Source of the DNA: an uncultured Clostridia bacterium
GTDB taxonomy: Bacteria > Bacillota > Clostridia > Oscillospirales > Acutalibacteraceae
Reading direction: 5' to 3'
Length of the DNA stretch: 16,116 bases
Assembly (NCBI GenBank): GCA_946626015.1
Contig: CAMOTT010000030.1
Coordinates: 1 to 16,116 of the forward strand
The notes under the pieces are model-generated. The model had not been told where the DNA came from. It worked only from the letters and a program-made list of their open reading frames with translations, and made no database searches. A program made the translations under genes and the position numbers. Position 1 is the first letter of the stretch. Every line of letters starts with the position of its first letter. Shown here one piece after another: positions 6,508 to 13,987 of this stretch.

Positions 6508-7602
6508 ATGACTGTAAAAAAATTTACCGCCTACAATTACCGTAACCTGAAAAATATCTGTGTTGAGCTTTCCGACGGCATAAATGTTTTTTACGGTGAA
6601 AACGGTCAGGGAAAAACAAATATAATAGAAGGCCTCTGGCTTTTTACCGGCTGCCACTCCTTCCGCACAAGCAGATGCAGTGAGCTTATACTTGACGGGA
6701 GCAGACAGGCGCGGGTGTCACTGGACTTTTTAAGCGCCGACAGGGAGCAGACTGCGGAGATAACAATAAACTCAAAGCGTGAAGTAACGCTCAATGAGAT
6801 AGTTCAACCAAGTCCCCGTTACCTGCTCGGCGTTTTTCGCGCTGTAGTTTTTTCTCCCTCCATGCTTTCAATAATTAAAGACGGCCCATCGGAGAGGAGA
6901 AAATTTTTAGACGTCGCCATCAGCATGATAAAACCCGGTTACGCAAAATATCTTACAAAATATATCAAGGCCGTCACTCAGAGAAACGCTCTTTTAAAGC
7001 AGATGAATCAGGGAAGATTTGATGAGGACGCACTTATTCCCTGGGATGACGAGATAGCAAAGCTCGGGGCGAAAATAGTGCAGTACAGGTTAAAATACGT
7101 GGACGATATCTCCTACATCTGCGAGGATATTTACGCCGGATTTTCCGGGGGAAAAGAGCACCTTAAGTTAAAATATATCCAAAGCGGAACGGACTGCCTT
7201 TTTTCGGACGAGTATCAGATAGTGGAGGCTCTTTACAACTCCCTTGAAAAAAACAGGAGCGGAGATATTAAAAGGCTGTTCACTTCCGTCGGCCCCCACA
7301 AGGACGATCTGCTTTTTGAGATAGACGGGCTCAACGCCAAAAATTTCGGGTCTCAGGGTCAGCAGCGTTCCTGCGCCCTTGCGTTAAAAATAAGCGAGGC
7401 GTCGGTCATAGAAAAATACACCGGGGAATACCCGGTAGCTCTGCTGGACGACGTTATGAGCGAGCTGGACGTTTCAAGGCAGGAGTTTTTGATAAAATAT
7501 CTTAAGGACTGGCAGGTGCTTATTACCTGCTGCGACCCTTCCCAGCTCAACAGGATAAAGGATAACAAAACTTTCCGGGTGGAGAACGGAAATATATATT
7601 AA
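6508..7602 (+). CDS. recF: DNA replication and repair protein RecF
   Basis: A 364-residue SMC-like ATPase that recognises gaps and directs RecR/RecO and RecA loading. It has Walker A GENGQGKT (30-37), a signature motif GSQGQQR (281-287) and Walker B with D-loop LLDDVMSELD (312-321). The long coiled coil of true SMC proteins is absent, as expected. ATG 6508 lies 2 nt after the yaaA stop with little ribosome binding site of its own. Its stop overlaps the AAGGGG site of the next gene. Usually gyrB follows recF in Firmicutes; here it is a Nif3-family gene. Confidence 0.96.
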   Translation: MTVKKFTAYNYRNLKNICVELSDGINVFYGENGQGKTNIIEGLWLFTGCHSFRTSRCSELILDGSRQARVSLDFLSADREQTAEITINSKREVTLNEIVQPSPRYLLGVFRAVVFSPSMLSIIKDGPSERRKFLDVAISMIKPGYAKYLTKYIKAVTQRNALLKQMNQGRFDEDALIPWDDEIAKLGAKIVQYRLKYVDDISYICEDIYAGFSGGKEHLKLKYIQSGTDCLFSDEYQIVEALYNSLEKNRSGDIKRLFTSVGPHKDDLLFEIDGLNAKNFGSQGQQRSCALALKISEASVIEKYTGEYPVALLDDVMSELDVSRQEFLIKYLKDWQVLITCCDPSQLNRIKDNKTFRVENGNIY

Positions 7603-7613
7603 GGGGTGATCTT

Positions 7614-8396
7614 ATGCCTACCGTCAGAGAAATATACGATTACATCGACAGCTTTGCCCCGTTTTCGGAGCAGATGAGCTTTGACAACAGCGGCCTTATA
7701 ATCGGCGACTGGAACAAGGACGTTTTCAAGGTGGGAGTGTCTCTGGACATTACGATGGAAACGATCAAAAAAGCCAAAGAAATGAACATTGACCTTATAG
7801 TGAGCCACCACCCTGTGATATTCAAGGCAAAGAAAAGATTTTTAAAAGGGGATGTGGCCTTTGAGCTGGCCGCCTCCGGCATCTCCGCCATCTGCGCCCA
7901 CACCTGCCTTGACTGCGCGGCTGACGGGGGAGTCAACGAGGTGCTGGCAAATCTGCTGGGGCTTTCAAAGGTGGAGCCTCTGCCCACGGCGGAGTGCAGT
8001 TCGCCCATGGTGAGGGTTGGCTTTGTGGGCTTTATCGGCAAAACCAACGCCGTAGCTCTGGCTCAACTGGTTTCGGACAGGCTCTCCTGCTCGGAGGATT
8101 ACTGCGTCAGATACTGCGACGGAGGCAGAGACATTGAGACCGTTGCCGTCTGCGGCGGCTCGGGCAGCAGTTTTATCAACGAGATAATAGACGCCGGCAT
8201 AGACGCGCTTATAACCGGCGATGCAGGCTACCACGATTTTCTTGACGCGGAAAATATGAACTTCACTCTTATCAGCGCCGGGCATTTCGAGACGGAAAAC
8301 CCGGTGGTTCCGGTGCTGGCTAAAAAATTGCAGCAAAAGTTTGACGATGTTTTCGTCACAGTTATCACCCAGACCCCCACGGTGAAATATTTATAA
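7614..8396 (+). CDS. Nif3-like dinuclear metal-centre protein (GTP cyclohydrolase I type 2 family)
   Basis: A 260-residue member of the Nif3/YbgI/YqfO family. Putative metal ligands are H65 and H66 in SHHP (64-67), the Asp of HTCLD, and the His and Glu of GHFETE near the C-terminus. The protein is the short form without the inserted PII-like domain of Bacillus YqfO (about 370 residues). The biochemical function of the family is not settled; GTP cyclohydrolase naming comes from a few members only. ATG 7614 follows AAGGGGT, which overlaps the recF stop. In Bacillus this gene is paired with trmK elsewhere, so its place in a replication cluster is a local arrangement. Confidence 0.9.
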   Translation: MPTVREIYDYIDSFAPFSEQMSFDNSGLIIGDWNKDVFKVGVSLDITMETIKKAKEMNIDLIVSHHPVIFKAKKRFLKGDVAFELAASGISAICAHTCLDCAADGGVNEVLANLLGLSKVEPLPTAECSSPMVRVGFVGFIGKTNAVALAQLVSDRLSCSEDYCVRYCDGGRDIETVAVCGGSGSSFINEIIDAGIDALITGDAGYHDFLDAENMNFTLISAGHFETENPVVPVLAKKLQQKFDDVFVTVITQTPTVKYL

Positions 8397-8414
8397 TTAT
8401 CCGGGTATTTTTTT

Positions 8415-10172
8415 ATGGCGCTTGACGGAATTTTTTTACATTTTTTAATTGAAGAACTTGAAAAAACTGTTGTGGGCAGCAGGGTGGAAAAGCTCCACCA
8501 GACGGCAAAGGACGAGCTTGTGCTTTACCTGCGATCCCGGAGCGGCGCTTATAAGCTTTTGCTCTCCGCCAACGCCAACAGCCCAAGGCTCAACCTCACC
8601 GGCCACGCCCCGGAGAATCCAAAAAAGCCTACAATGCTTTGTATGCTTTTCCGCAAACACCTTCAGGGCGCGGTGATAACCGGCCTTGAGCAGACCGGGC
8701 TTGACCGCTGTGTAAAGATGATTTTTGACGGCACAAACGAGATAGGGGACAGGGTCAGACTTTTTATCTACCTTGAGATAATGGCAAAGCACAGCAACAT
8801 CATCCTAACTGACGGGGAAGGGCGGATAATAGACTCCGTCAAAAGGGTGGACGCCCTCCAATCCTCCGTGCGTCAGGTTTTGCCCGGGCTTGAGTACGTT
8901 TTGCCGCCCCAGCAGGATAAGATCGACATCAGAACAGAAGATATTGAGGATATCTGCAACAAAATATTGCTCAATAAGAATAAAAAAGTTTCCGCAGCCA
9001 TACTTTCGGTGGTTCAGGGTACTTCGCCCCTGCTCTGCCGGGAGCTTTCGCACCGCTGCTGTTCCGGCGATCCCGGGGTGGAGGAGCTTAACGACCTTGA
9101 AAAAACAGGCCTTAAAAAGTCGCTGGAATTTCTTAAAAATACTCTGGTCAATGCCTCGATCCGGCCGGTGATGCTCAAATGCGAGGACGGAAAGCCCTAT
9201 GAGTTCTGCTTTATTGACGTGACTCAGTACGGCAGTTTATATTCAAAAAAGAATTATGACAGCCTTTCGCTGCTGCTGGATGATTTTTATTACGAAAAGG
9301 ACAGGCTGGACAGAACCAGACAGCGCGCCGCCGACCTTATCCGCACCCTGAACAGCGCCACTGTCAGGATTGCAAAAAAACTCAGCGCCAGACAGGCGGA
9401 ATTTGAACGGTGCGGGGACAAAGAGGCTCTGCGGATCAACGCCGAGCTGATAAACGCCAATCTCCACAGGCTGGAGAAGGGGAGTTATTATTACGATTTG
9501 GAAAATTACTACGACAATAACAACATTTTGCGTATAAAAGCCGACCCGGCGCTTTCCCCAAAGGAAAACGCCCAGAAATATTATAAGGAATATAAAAAGG
9601 CGAAAACGGCGGAGCAGCTGCTGGTGGAGCTTATCGACGCCGGGGAACAGGAGCTGCAATACCTTGAAACGGTCTCGGATGCTCTGAGCAGGACGGACAC
9701 ACAGTTGGAGATAAGCGAGATCAGGGAAGAGCTGGCGCAGCAGGGGTTCATAAAAAGCAGGTCAAAAAACGGCGAAGCGAAGAAAAACAAGCCCTTGCCG
9801 CCGCTCAGATATATTTCCTCAGACGGATTTACCATCTACGTGGGCAGGAACAACGTGCAGAACGACAAGCTTTCCCTCAAAACCGCAAGGGGAGGGGATC
9901 TGTGGCTGCACACCCAGAAGATACCCGGCTCCCATGTTATAATCTCAGCGGAGAACAGGGAGATACCGGACAGCACCATCGAGCAGGCGGCCGTCATCGC
10001 GGCCTATCACAGCAGGGCAAGGCAGTCCGCCCTTGTGCCTGTGGACTATACCCCGGCAAAGAACCTCAAAAAGCCCAACGGGGCAAAGCCGGGCAAGGTG
10101 ATCTATCATATTTATAATACAGTTATAGTAAACCCGGACAGGGAGCTGGTGGAAAGGCTCTCCGCCGAGTAA
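8415..10172 (+). CDS. rqcH: Ribosome quality control protein RqcH (NFACT / FbpA family)
   Basis: A 585-residue protein that binds stalled 50S-peptidyl-tRNA complexes and recruits tRNA-Ala to add C-terminal alanine tails, marking the peptide for degradation. The NFACT-N domain spans roughly residues 1-175 and includes D97-R98, the pair needed for alanine tailing in Bacillus RqcH, at identical numbering. Helix-hairpin-helix and coiled-coil middle segments follow (about 180-430), then NFACT-R from about residue 466 (YISSDGFTIYVGRNN, then DLWLHTQKIPGSHV). Older annotation calls this a fibronectin-binding protein. The ribosome binding site before ATG 8415 is weak, with 18 nt between it and the nif3 stop. 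It neighbours mnmG and rsmG, both translation genes. Confidence 0.94.
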   Translation: MALDGIFLHFLIEELEKTVVGSRVEKLHQTAKDELVLYLRSRSGAYKLLLSANANSPRLNLTGHAPENPKKPTMLCMLFRKHLQGAVITGLEQTGLDRCVKMIFDGTNEIGDRVRLFIYLEIMAKHSNIILTDGEGRIIDSVKRVDALQSSVRQVLPGLEYVLPPQQDKIDIRTEDIEDICNKILLNKNKKVSAAILSVVQGTSPLLCRELSHRCCSGDPGVEELNDLEKTGLKKSLEFLKNTLVNASIRPVMLKCEDGKPYEFCFIDVTQYGSLYSKKNYDSLSLLLDDFYYEKDRLDRTRQRAADLIRTLNSATVRIAKKLSARQAEFERCGDKEALRINAELINANLHRLEKGSYYYDLENYYDNNNILRIKADPALSPKENAQKYYKEYKKAKTAEQLLVELIDAGEQELQYLETVSDALSRTDTQLEISEIREELAQQGFIKSRSKNGEAKKNKPLPPLRYISSDGFTIYVGRNNVQNDKLSLKTARGGDLWLHTQKIPGSHVIISAENREIPDSTIEQAAVIAAYHSRARQSALVPVDYTPAKNLKKPNGAKPGKVIYHIYNTVIVNPDRELVERLSAE

Positions 10173-10187
10173 GGTTTAAGGATCGTT

Positions 10188-12068
10188 ATGGAATATTTTG
10201 CAGAAAATTACGATGTGATCATAATAGGCGCGGGCCATGCCGGAATTGAGGCAGGGCTCGCTTCCGCGCGTCTGGGCGCAAAGACCTGCGTGTTCACCAT
10301 CAATATGGACTGGGTGGGCAATATGCCCTGCAACCCTTCCATAGGCGGCACCTCAAAGGGGCACCTTACCCGTGAGATAGACGCTCTGGGTGGCGAAATG
10401 GGCAAGGCGGCGGACAGAAACACCCTGCAAAGCCGTATGCTGAACCTTGGCAAAGGCCCTGCGGTGCACAGCCTCCGGGCGCAGATCGACCGCAGAGCGT
10501 ACAGCGCCTATATGAAAAACCGCCTTGAGACCCAGGAAAACCTTGACCTGAGGCAGGCGGAGATAACGGATATCGAAAAAACAGGGGAGCTGTGGCAGGT
10601 AAAAACAAGGCTGGAGGCTGTCTACTCCGCAAAATGCGCTGTGCTTGCCACGGGCACCTTCCTTGCCGGCAAAATATATGTGGGCGACGTTTCCTACGAG
10701 AGCGGGCCGGACGGAATGTTCCCGGCAAACTACCTTGCCGCCGCCCTCAAAAGGCTGGGCATACCCACAAGGCGGTTCAAAACCGGCACACCCTCAAGGG
10801 TGAACCGCAGGAGCATTGATTTTTCGGGGCTTGAGCCTCAGCCGGGGGATGAAAGGATAGTTCCCTTCTCCTTTGACAACGACTGCGAGGTACGCAACAA
10901 GGAGATCTGCCACATCACCTACACCAATGAGAAAACGAAGCAGGTCATTCTTGATAATATACATAAATCCCCATTATATAGTGGTAAAATAGATGGAGTA
11001 GGCCCAAGATATTGTCCCAGCATTGAGGATAAGATAGTCCGGTTCGCGGACAAGGAGAGGCATCAGATCTTCCTTGAACCCTGCGGAGAGAACACCCAGG
11101 AGATCTATTTGCAGGGGCTTTCCTCCTCACTGCCGGAGGACGTTCAGCTGGCTTTTCTCCACACCATCCCCGGGTTGGAACACTGCCAGGTGATGAGGAC
11201 GGCCTACGCCATAGAATACGATTGCGTTGACCCGCTTGCCTTGAAGCCGAGCCTTGAATTCCTTGACTTTGATGGGCTTTTCGGCGCAGGGCAGTTCAAC
11301 GGCTCAAGCGGCTACGAGGAGGCGGCGGCTCAGGGTCTTGTGGCAGGGATAAACGCCGCAAGAAAGGCTCAGGGCAAGTCCGCCTTTATTTTGGAACGGT
11401 CAAGCTCCTATATCGGCACCCTTATCGACGACCTTGTTACAAAGGGCTGCTCCGACCCGTACAGGATGATGACCTCCCGTTCGGAATACAGGCTTGTGCT
11501 GCGGCAGGATAACGCGGACAGGCGCCTGACACCCAGAGGCCGCGAAATAGGCCTGATATCCCAGGAGAGGTATAACAGGTTCCTGCGCAAGTGCGAGCTT
11601 ATAAAGCAGGAGAGGGAGAGAGCCGAAAAGGCTGTGATACCGCCCTCCGAGGAGCTGAACGAGGCGCTTGTTTCACGTGGAACATCCCCCGTCGCGTCGG
11701 GCACAAGGCTTTCCGAGCTGCTCAAACGACCCCAGCTCAATTATGAAATACTGTCAGAATTTGACAAAACACGCCCGGAGCTGCCCTATGAGGTGCTGGA
11801 GCAGGTGGAGATAGATATAAAATATGAGGGTTATCTCAAGCGCCAGCAGGCGCAGATAGACGAACAGCGGCGGCTGGAGCGCCGTGAGCTTTCGGATAAG
11901 CTGGACTACAACGCCATCAACGGCTTAAGGCTGGAGGCAAAGGAAAAGCTCTCAAAGATCCGTCCGGCAAACGTGGGGCAGGCCTCCAGAATATCCGGGG
12001 TCAGCCCTTCGGATATTTCCGTGCTGCTGATCTACCTTGAAAAAGCGGCAAAGCAGAGCGAGGTGTAA
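10188..12068 (+). CDS. mnmG: tRNA U34 carboxymethylaminomethyl-modifying enzyme MnmG (GidA)
   Basis: A 626-residue FAD enzyme that with MnmE modifies uridine 34 of tRNAs reading two-fold codons. It has the dinucleotide-binding GAGHAG (14-19), the conserved PCNPSIGG with C48 and PRYCPSIED with C276 (equivalents of the two functional cysteines), and the C-terminal helical domain with PYEVLEQVEIDIKYEGY. Full family length. ATG 10188 is preceded by AAGGA. The gene encloses a parS site (11669-11684) that reads VSRGT in the protein. A short stretch near 10950-11012 uses AT-rich codons unlike the rest of the gene. rsmG follows 2 nt after the stop. mnmE is not in view. Confidence 0.96.
   Translation: MEYFAENYDVIIIGAGHAGIEAGLASARLGAKTCVFTINMDWVGNMPCNPSIGGTSKGHLTREIDALGGEMGKAADRNTLQSRMLNLGKGPAVHSLRAQIDRRAYSAYMKNRLETQENLDLRQAEITDIEKTGELWQVKTRLEAVYSAKCAVLATGTFLAGKIYVGDVSYESGPDGMFPANYLAAALKRLGIPTRRFKTGTPSRVNRRSIDFSGLEPQPGDERIVPFSFDNDCEVRNKEICHITYTNEKTKQVILDNIHKSPLYSGKIDGVGPRYCPSIEDKIVRFADKERHQIFLEPCGENTQEIYLQGLSSSLPEDVQLAFLHTIPGLEHCQVMRTAYAIEYDCVDPLALKPSLEFLDFDGLFGAGQFNGSSGYEEAAAQGLVAGINAARKAQGKSAFILERSSSYIGTLIDDLVTKGCSDPYRMMTSRSEYRLVLRQDNADRRLTPRGREIGLISQERYNRFLRKCELIKQERERAEKAVIPPSEELNEALVSRGTSPVASGTRLSELLKRPQLNYEILSEFDKTRPELPYEVLEQVEIDIKYEGYLKRQQAQIDEQRRLERRELSDKLDYNAINGLRLEAKEKLSKIRPANVGQASRISGVSPSDISVLLIYLEKAAKQSEV
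11669..11684 (+). promoter_or_regulatory. parS site inside mnmG
   Basis: TGTTTCACGTGGAACA is the exact reverse complement of the parS sequence TGTTCCACGTGAAACA found upstream of parA in this window. This is the ParB loading sequence known from Bacillus, and it lies within the C-terminal third of mnmG. Confidence 0.9.
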
Positions 12069-12070
12069 GG

Positions 12071-12784
12071 ATGATTGACGTAAAAGCCCTTGAAAAATAC
12101 CTTGAAAAATCAGGCCTTAGCCTTGATGCCGCCGCCATTGACAAGCTGGACAGGTACGCCGGGGCAGTGGCGGAAAAAAACAAGGTAATGAACCTGACAG
12201 CCATAACCGAGCCCGGCGAATTCACCGCCAAGCATATCATTGACAGCCTTTCTCTGCTAACGGCGGCGGAGGTCAAGCCCGGAGCGAAGGTGCTGGACGT
12301 GGGCACCGGCGCAGGCTTTCCCGGCATGGTGCTGCTGATAGCAAGACCGGAAACGGAGCTTTCTCTCCTTGACAGCACAAGGAAAAAACTGGATTTTATA
12401 AGAGAAACGGCTCTATCCCTGGGTCTTTCCCCGGAGATCATACATCTGCGGGCGGAGGAGGCCGGGAAAATGCCGGAATACAGGGAAAAATTCGACCTTG
12501 TAACCGCCCGGGCGGTTTCAAATATGCGCGACCTGTGCGAATACTGTCTGCCATTTGTAAAAGTGGGGGGAGTTTTCGCCGCCATGAAGGGCGCAAACGC
12601 CGAAGCGGAGCTGGCGGAGGCGGAGACAGCTCTCAGGCTCTTGGGCGGCAGAATTTCCGGGATAAAGAGCCTTGAAATAGAGGGAGCAGGGGAGAGAAAC
12701 ATAATAATCGTTGAAAAAATATCGCGCACTGCGACAAAATACCCACGGCCTTCGGCACAGATTGCAAAAAATCCGATAAAATAA
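12071..12784 (+). CDS. rsmG: 16S rRNA (guanine-527-N7)-methyltransferase RsmG (GidB)
   Basis: A 237-residue SAM-dependent methyltransferase for G527 of 16S rRNA; its loss gives low-level streptomycin resistance in several bacteria. The SAM-binding motif I is VLDVGTGAGFPG, followed by the acidic turn LLDSTRKKLDF and the conserved TARAVSNM and CEYCLPFVK segments. Length is normal for the family. ATG 12071 lies 2 nt after the mnmG stop, with GAGGTG at 12059-12064 inside mnmG as its ribosome binding site, so the two are coupled. The C-terminal tail after the fold (about 15 residues) is basic and unstructured. Confidence 0.95.
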   Translation: MIDVKALEKYLEKSGLSLDAAAIDKLDRYAGAVAEKNKVMNLTAITEPGEFTAKHIIDSLSLLTAAEVKPGAKVLDVGTGAGFPGMVLLIARPETELSLLDSTRKKLDFIRETALSLGLSPEIIHLRAEEAGKMPEYREKFDLVTARAVSNMRDLCEYCLPFVKVGGVFAAMKGANAEAELAEAETALRLLGGRISGIKSLEIEGAGERNIIIVEKISRTATKYPRPSAQIAKNPIK

Positions 12785-12830
12785 TGTCACAAAACTAAAG
12801 ATCACCGGCTTTTTTAACGAGCGAAAAAGC

Positions 12831-12859
12831 TGGACATACAGCCTTCACGATGATATCCT
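12831..12859 (+). promoter_or_regulatory. Possible promoter for noc
   Basis: TGGACA (12831-12836) and TATCCT (12854-12859) are spaced by 17 nt, with a predicted start near 12866, exactly where the leader hairpin begins. The -10 match is imperfect, so this is tentative. Confidence 0.35.
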
Positions 12860-12865
12860 TTACTT

Positions 12866-12909
12866 GCGCGGCAAACGGAAGGAGGACGCAACGCCTCCTG
12901 TGCCGGCGC
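12866..12909 (+). promoter_or_regulatory. Structured leader hairpin upstream of noc
   Basis: An outer stem (GCGCGGCA at 12866-12873 with TGCCGGCGC at 12901-12909, one bulged G) encloses an inner 6-bp stem AGGAGG/CCTCCT (12880-12885/12894-12899). The inner stem hides a Shine-Dalgarno-like sequence. The true noc ribosome binding site lies 25 nt beyond the hairpin. No T-tract follows, so it is not a simple terminator. Confidence 0.45.
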
Positions 12910-12933
12910 GAGATGTTACAAAGGGTATTACGT

Positions 12934-12939
12934 AGGAGG
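12934..12939 (+). promoter_or_regulatory. Ribosome binding site that fixes the noc start
   Basis: AGGAGG lies 9 nt before ATG 12949. In-frame starts further upstream (12850, 12913) have no such site. Confidence 0.85.
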
Positions 12940-12948
12940 TTATTTTTT

Positions 12949-13758
12949 ATGCTTGCTGCGCAGACCGTACAGGAATTGAAATGCTGCGGCCAGATATTGC
13001 TGATAGACGTGGACAGGATCGACGCCAACCCCCATCAGCCAAGAAAAATATTTGACGAGGAAGAGCTGAAGGGTCTTGCGGACAGCATAAGGCACAACGG
13101 CATCATCCAGCCCATCAGCGTGCGCAGAAAGTCAGATGGACGGTTTGAGCTTATCTCCGGAGAGCGCAGACTCAGGGCGGCCAAGTCCATAGGGCTTTAC
13201 GCCGTGCCCTGTATCATAATAGACGCCACCGATGAAAAATCGGCGGTCTATGCCCTGATCGAAAACCTGCAGCGGCAAAACCTCAACTTTTTTGAAGAGG
13301 CCAGAGCCATCGCCAGCCTGCATTATGACCACGCCATGAGCCAGGAGGAGCTTTCAAAGCGCATAGGCAGGGCGCAATCCACCCTCTCCAACAAAATGCG
13401 GCTGCTTCGTCTGCCGGAGGACGTGAAGAACGCCATAATCCTGAACGGTCTTACGGAGAGGCACGCCAGAGCCCTGCTCAGGCTGCCAAACGAGGCCTAT
13501 CTCAGGCAGGCTCTGAGCGCGATACTCAAAAAGAAGTTGAACGTCACCGAGACGGACAGGTTCATAACAAAGCTCCTTGAAGGAGGGCAAGGGGTCAAAA
13601 AACCCCGGAAAAAGCTGTTCAAGGACGTGAGGATCTTTGTAAACACACTGGATCACGCGGTGGATACCATGCGGAAGGCAGGTATAGACGCGGACTCCGA
13701 AAAAAGCGAGACCCCCGAATATATAGAATACATCGTAAGAATACCCAAGAAAAAGTAG
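12949..13758 (+). CDS. noc: Nucleoid occlusion protein Noc (ParB-like CTPase)
   Basis: A 269-residue ParB-family protein. Elements in order: PHQPR (28-32), the CTP-binding GERR (71-74), ENLQRQNL (105-112), a helix-turn-helix at about 130-150 and a C-terminal dimerisation part. At the four positions that separate Noc from ParB DNA specificity (Caulobacter ParB numbering 173, 179, 184, 201) it has Q143, K149, R154 and R171, close to the Noc set Q/K/K/R and unlike the ParB set R/T/A/G. Gene order mnmG-rsmG-noc-parA-parB agrees. Noc binds NBS sites and keeps FtsZ off the nucleoid by membrane tethering. The N-terminus MLAAQTVQELKCCGQ does not resemble the Bacillus membrane helix. A second ParB paralogue remains the main alternative. 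Confidence 0.85.
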   Translation: MLAAQTVQELKCCGQILLIDVDRIDANPHQPRKIFDEEELKGLADSIRHNGIIQPISVRRKSDGRFELISGERRLRAAKSIGLYAVPCIIIDATDEKSAVYALIENLQRQNLNFFEEARAIASLHYDHAMSQEELSKRIGRAQSTLSNKMRLLRLPEDVKNAIILNGLTERHARALLRLPNEAYLRQALSAILKKKLNVTETDRFITKLLEGGQGVKKPRKKLFKDVRIFVNTLDHAVDTMRKAGIDADSEKSETPEYIEYIVRIPKKK

Positions 13759-13817
13759 CATCTGCCCGTTTTCTTTTTATGCCCCTTTCTTTTCTCTTTC
13801 ACACCCACATTCCACGG

Positions 13818-13851
13818 CTGAGGGACTGTCGCGTTTGCGGCGGTCCTTCAG
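13818..13851 (+). terminator. Hairpin terminator after noc
   Basis: A 15-bp stem (13818-13832 with 13837-13851, a few G-T pairs) closes a GTTT tetraloop. It is followed by the modest T-rich tail TCGTTATTT. It separates noc from the parS site and the parA promoter. Confidence 0.6.
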
Positions 13852-13859
13852 TCGTTATT

Positions 13860-13875
13860 TGTTCCACGTGAAACA
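13860..13875 (+). promoter_or_regulatory. parS site upstream of parA
   Basis: TGTTCCACGTGAAACA is identical to a canonical Bacillus parS, the loading site of the ParB CTPase clamp. It lies between the noc terminator and the parA promoter, so ParB spreading could also affect parA transcription. Confidence 0.95.
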
Positions 13876-13928
13876 TTCCCTCCCTATTGTAAAAATGTTA
13901 AAATATTATAAATAATATAAATAGGTAC

Positions 13929-13956
13929 TTGAAAAATCTTCTGTGTATGTTAAAAT
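13929..13956 (+). promoter_or_regulatory. Likely promoter of parA-parB-serS
   Basis: TTGAAA (13929-13934) and TAAAAT (13951-13956) are separated by 16 nt in an AT-rich stretch. The predicted start near 13963 leaves a leader of about 25 nt before the parA TTG, and excludes the GTG at 13943 as a start. Other AT-rich -10-like sequences lie at 13904-13920. Confidence 0.5.
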
Positions 13957-13987
13957 AAAATGTACTTTTATCTGGACGGTGAAAAAA

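Noticed and set aside
7139..7156. TTTTCCGGGGGAAAA in recF as a Noc binding site
   Set aside because: It is palindrome-like, but several positions differ from ATTTCCCGGGAAAT and the core is CCGGGGG, not CCCGGG.
12001..12729. A 242-codon open frame on the minus strand opposite rsmG
   Set aside because: Its serine- and arginine-rich, low-complexity composition is typical of a shadow. RsmG on the plus strand has full motifs.
13943..13987. A 15-residue N-terminal extension of ParA from GTG 13943
   Set aside because: It lies upstream of the predicted transcript start, has no ribosome binding site, and has no counterpart in Soj proteins.
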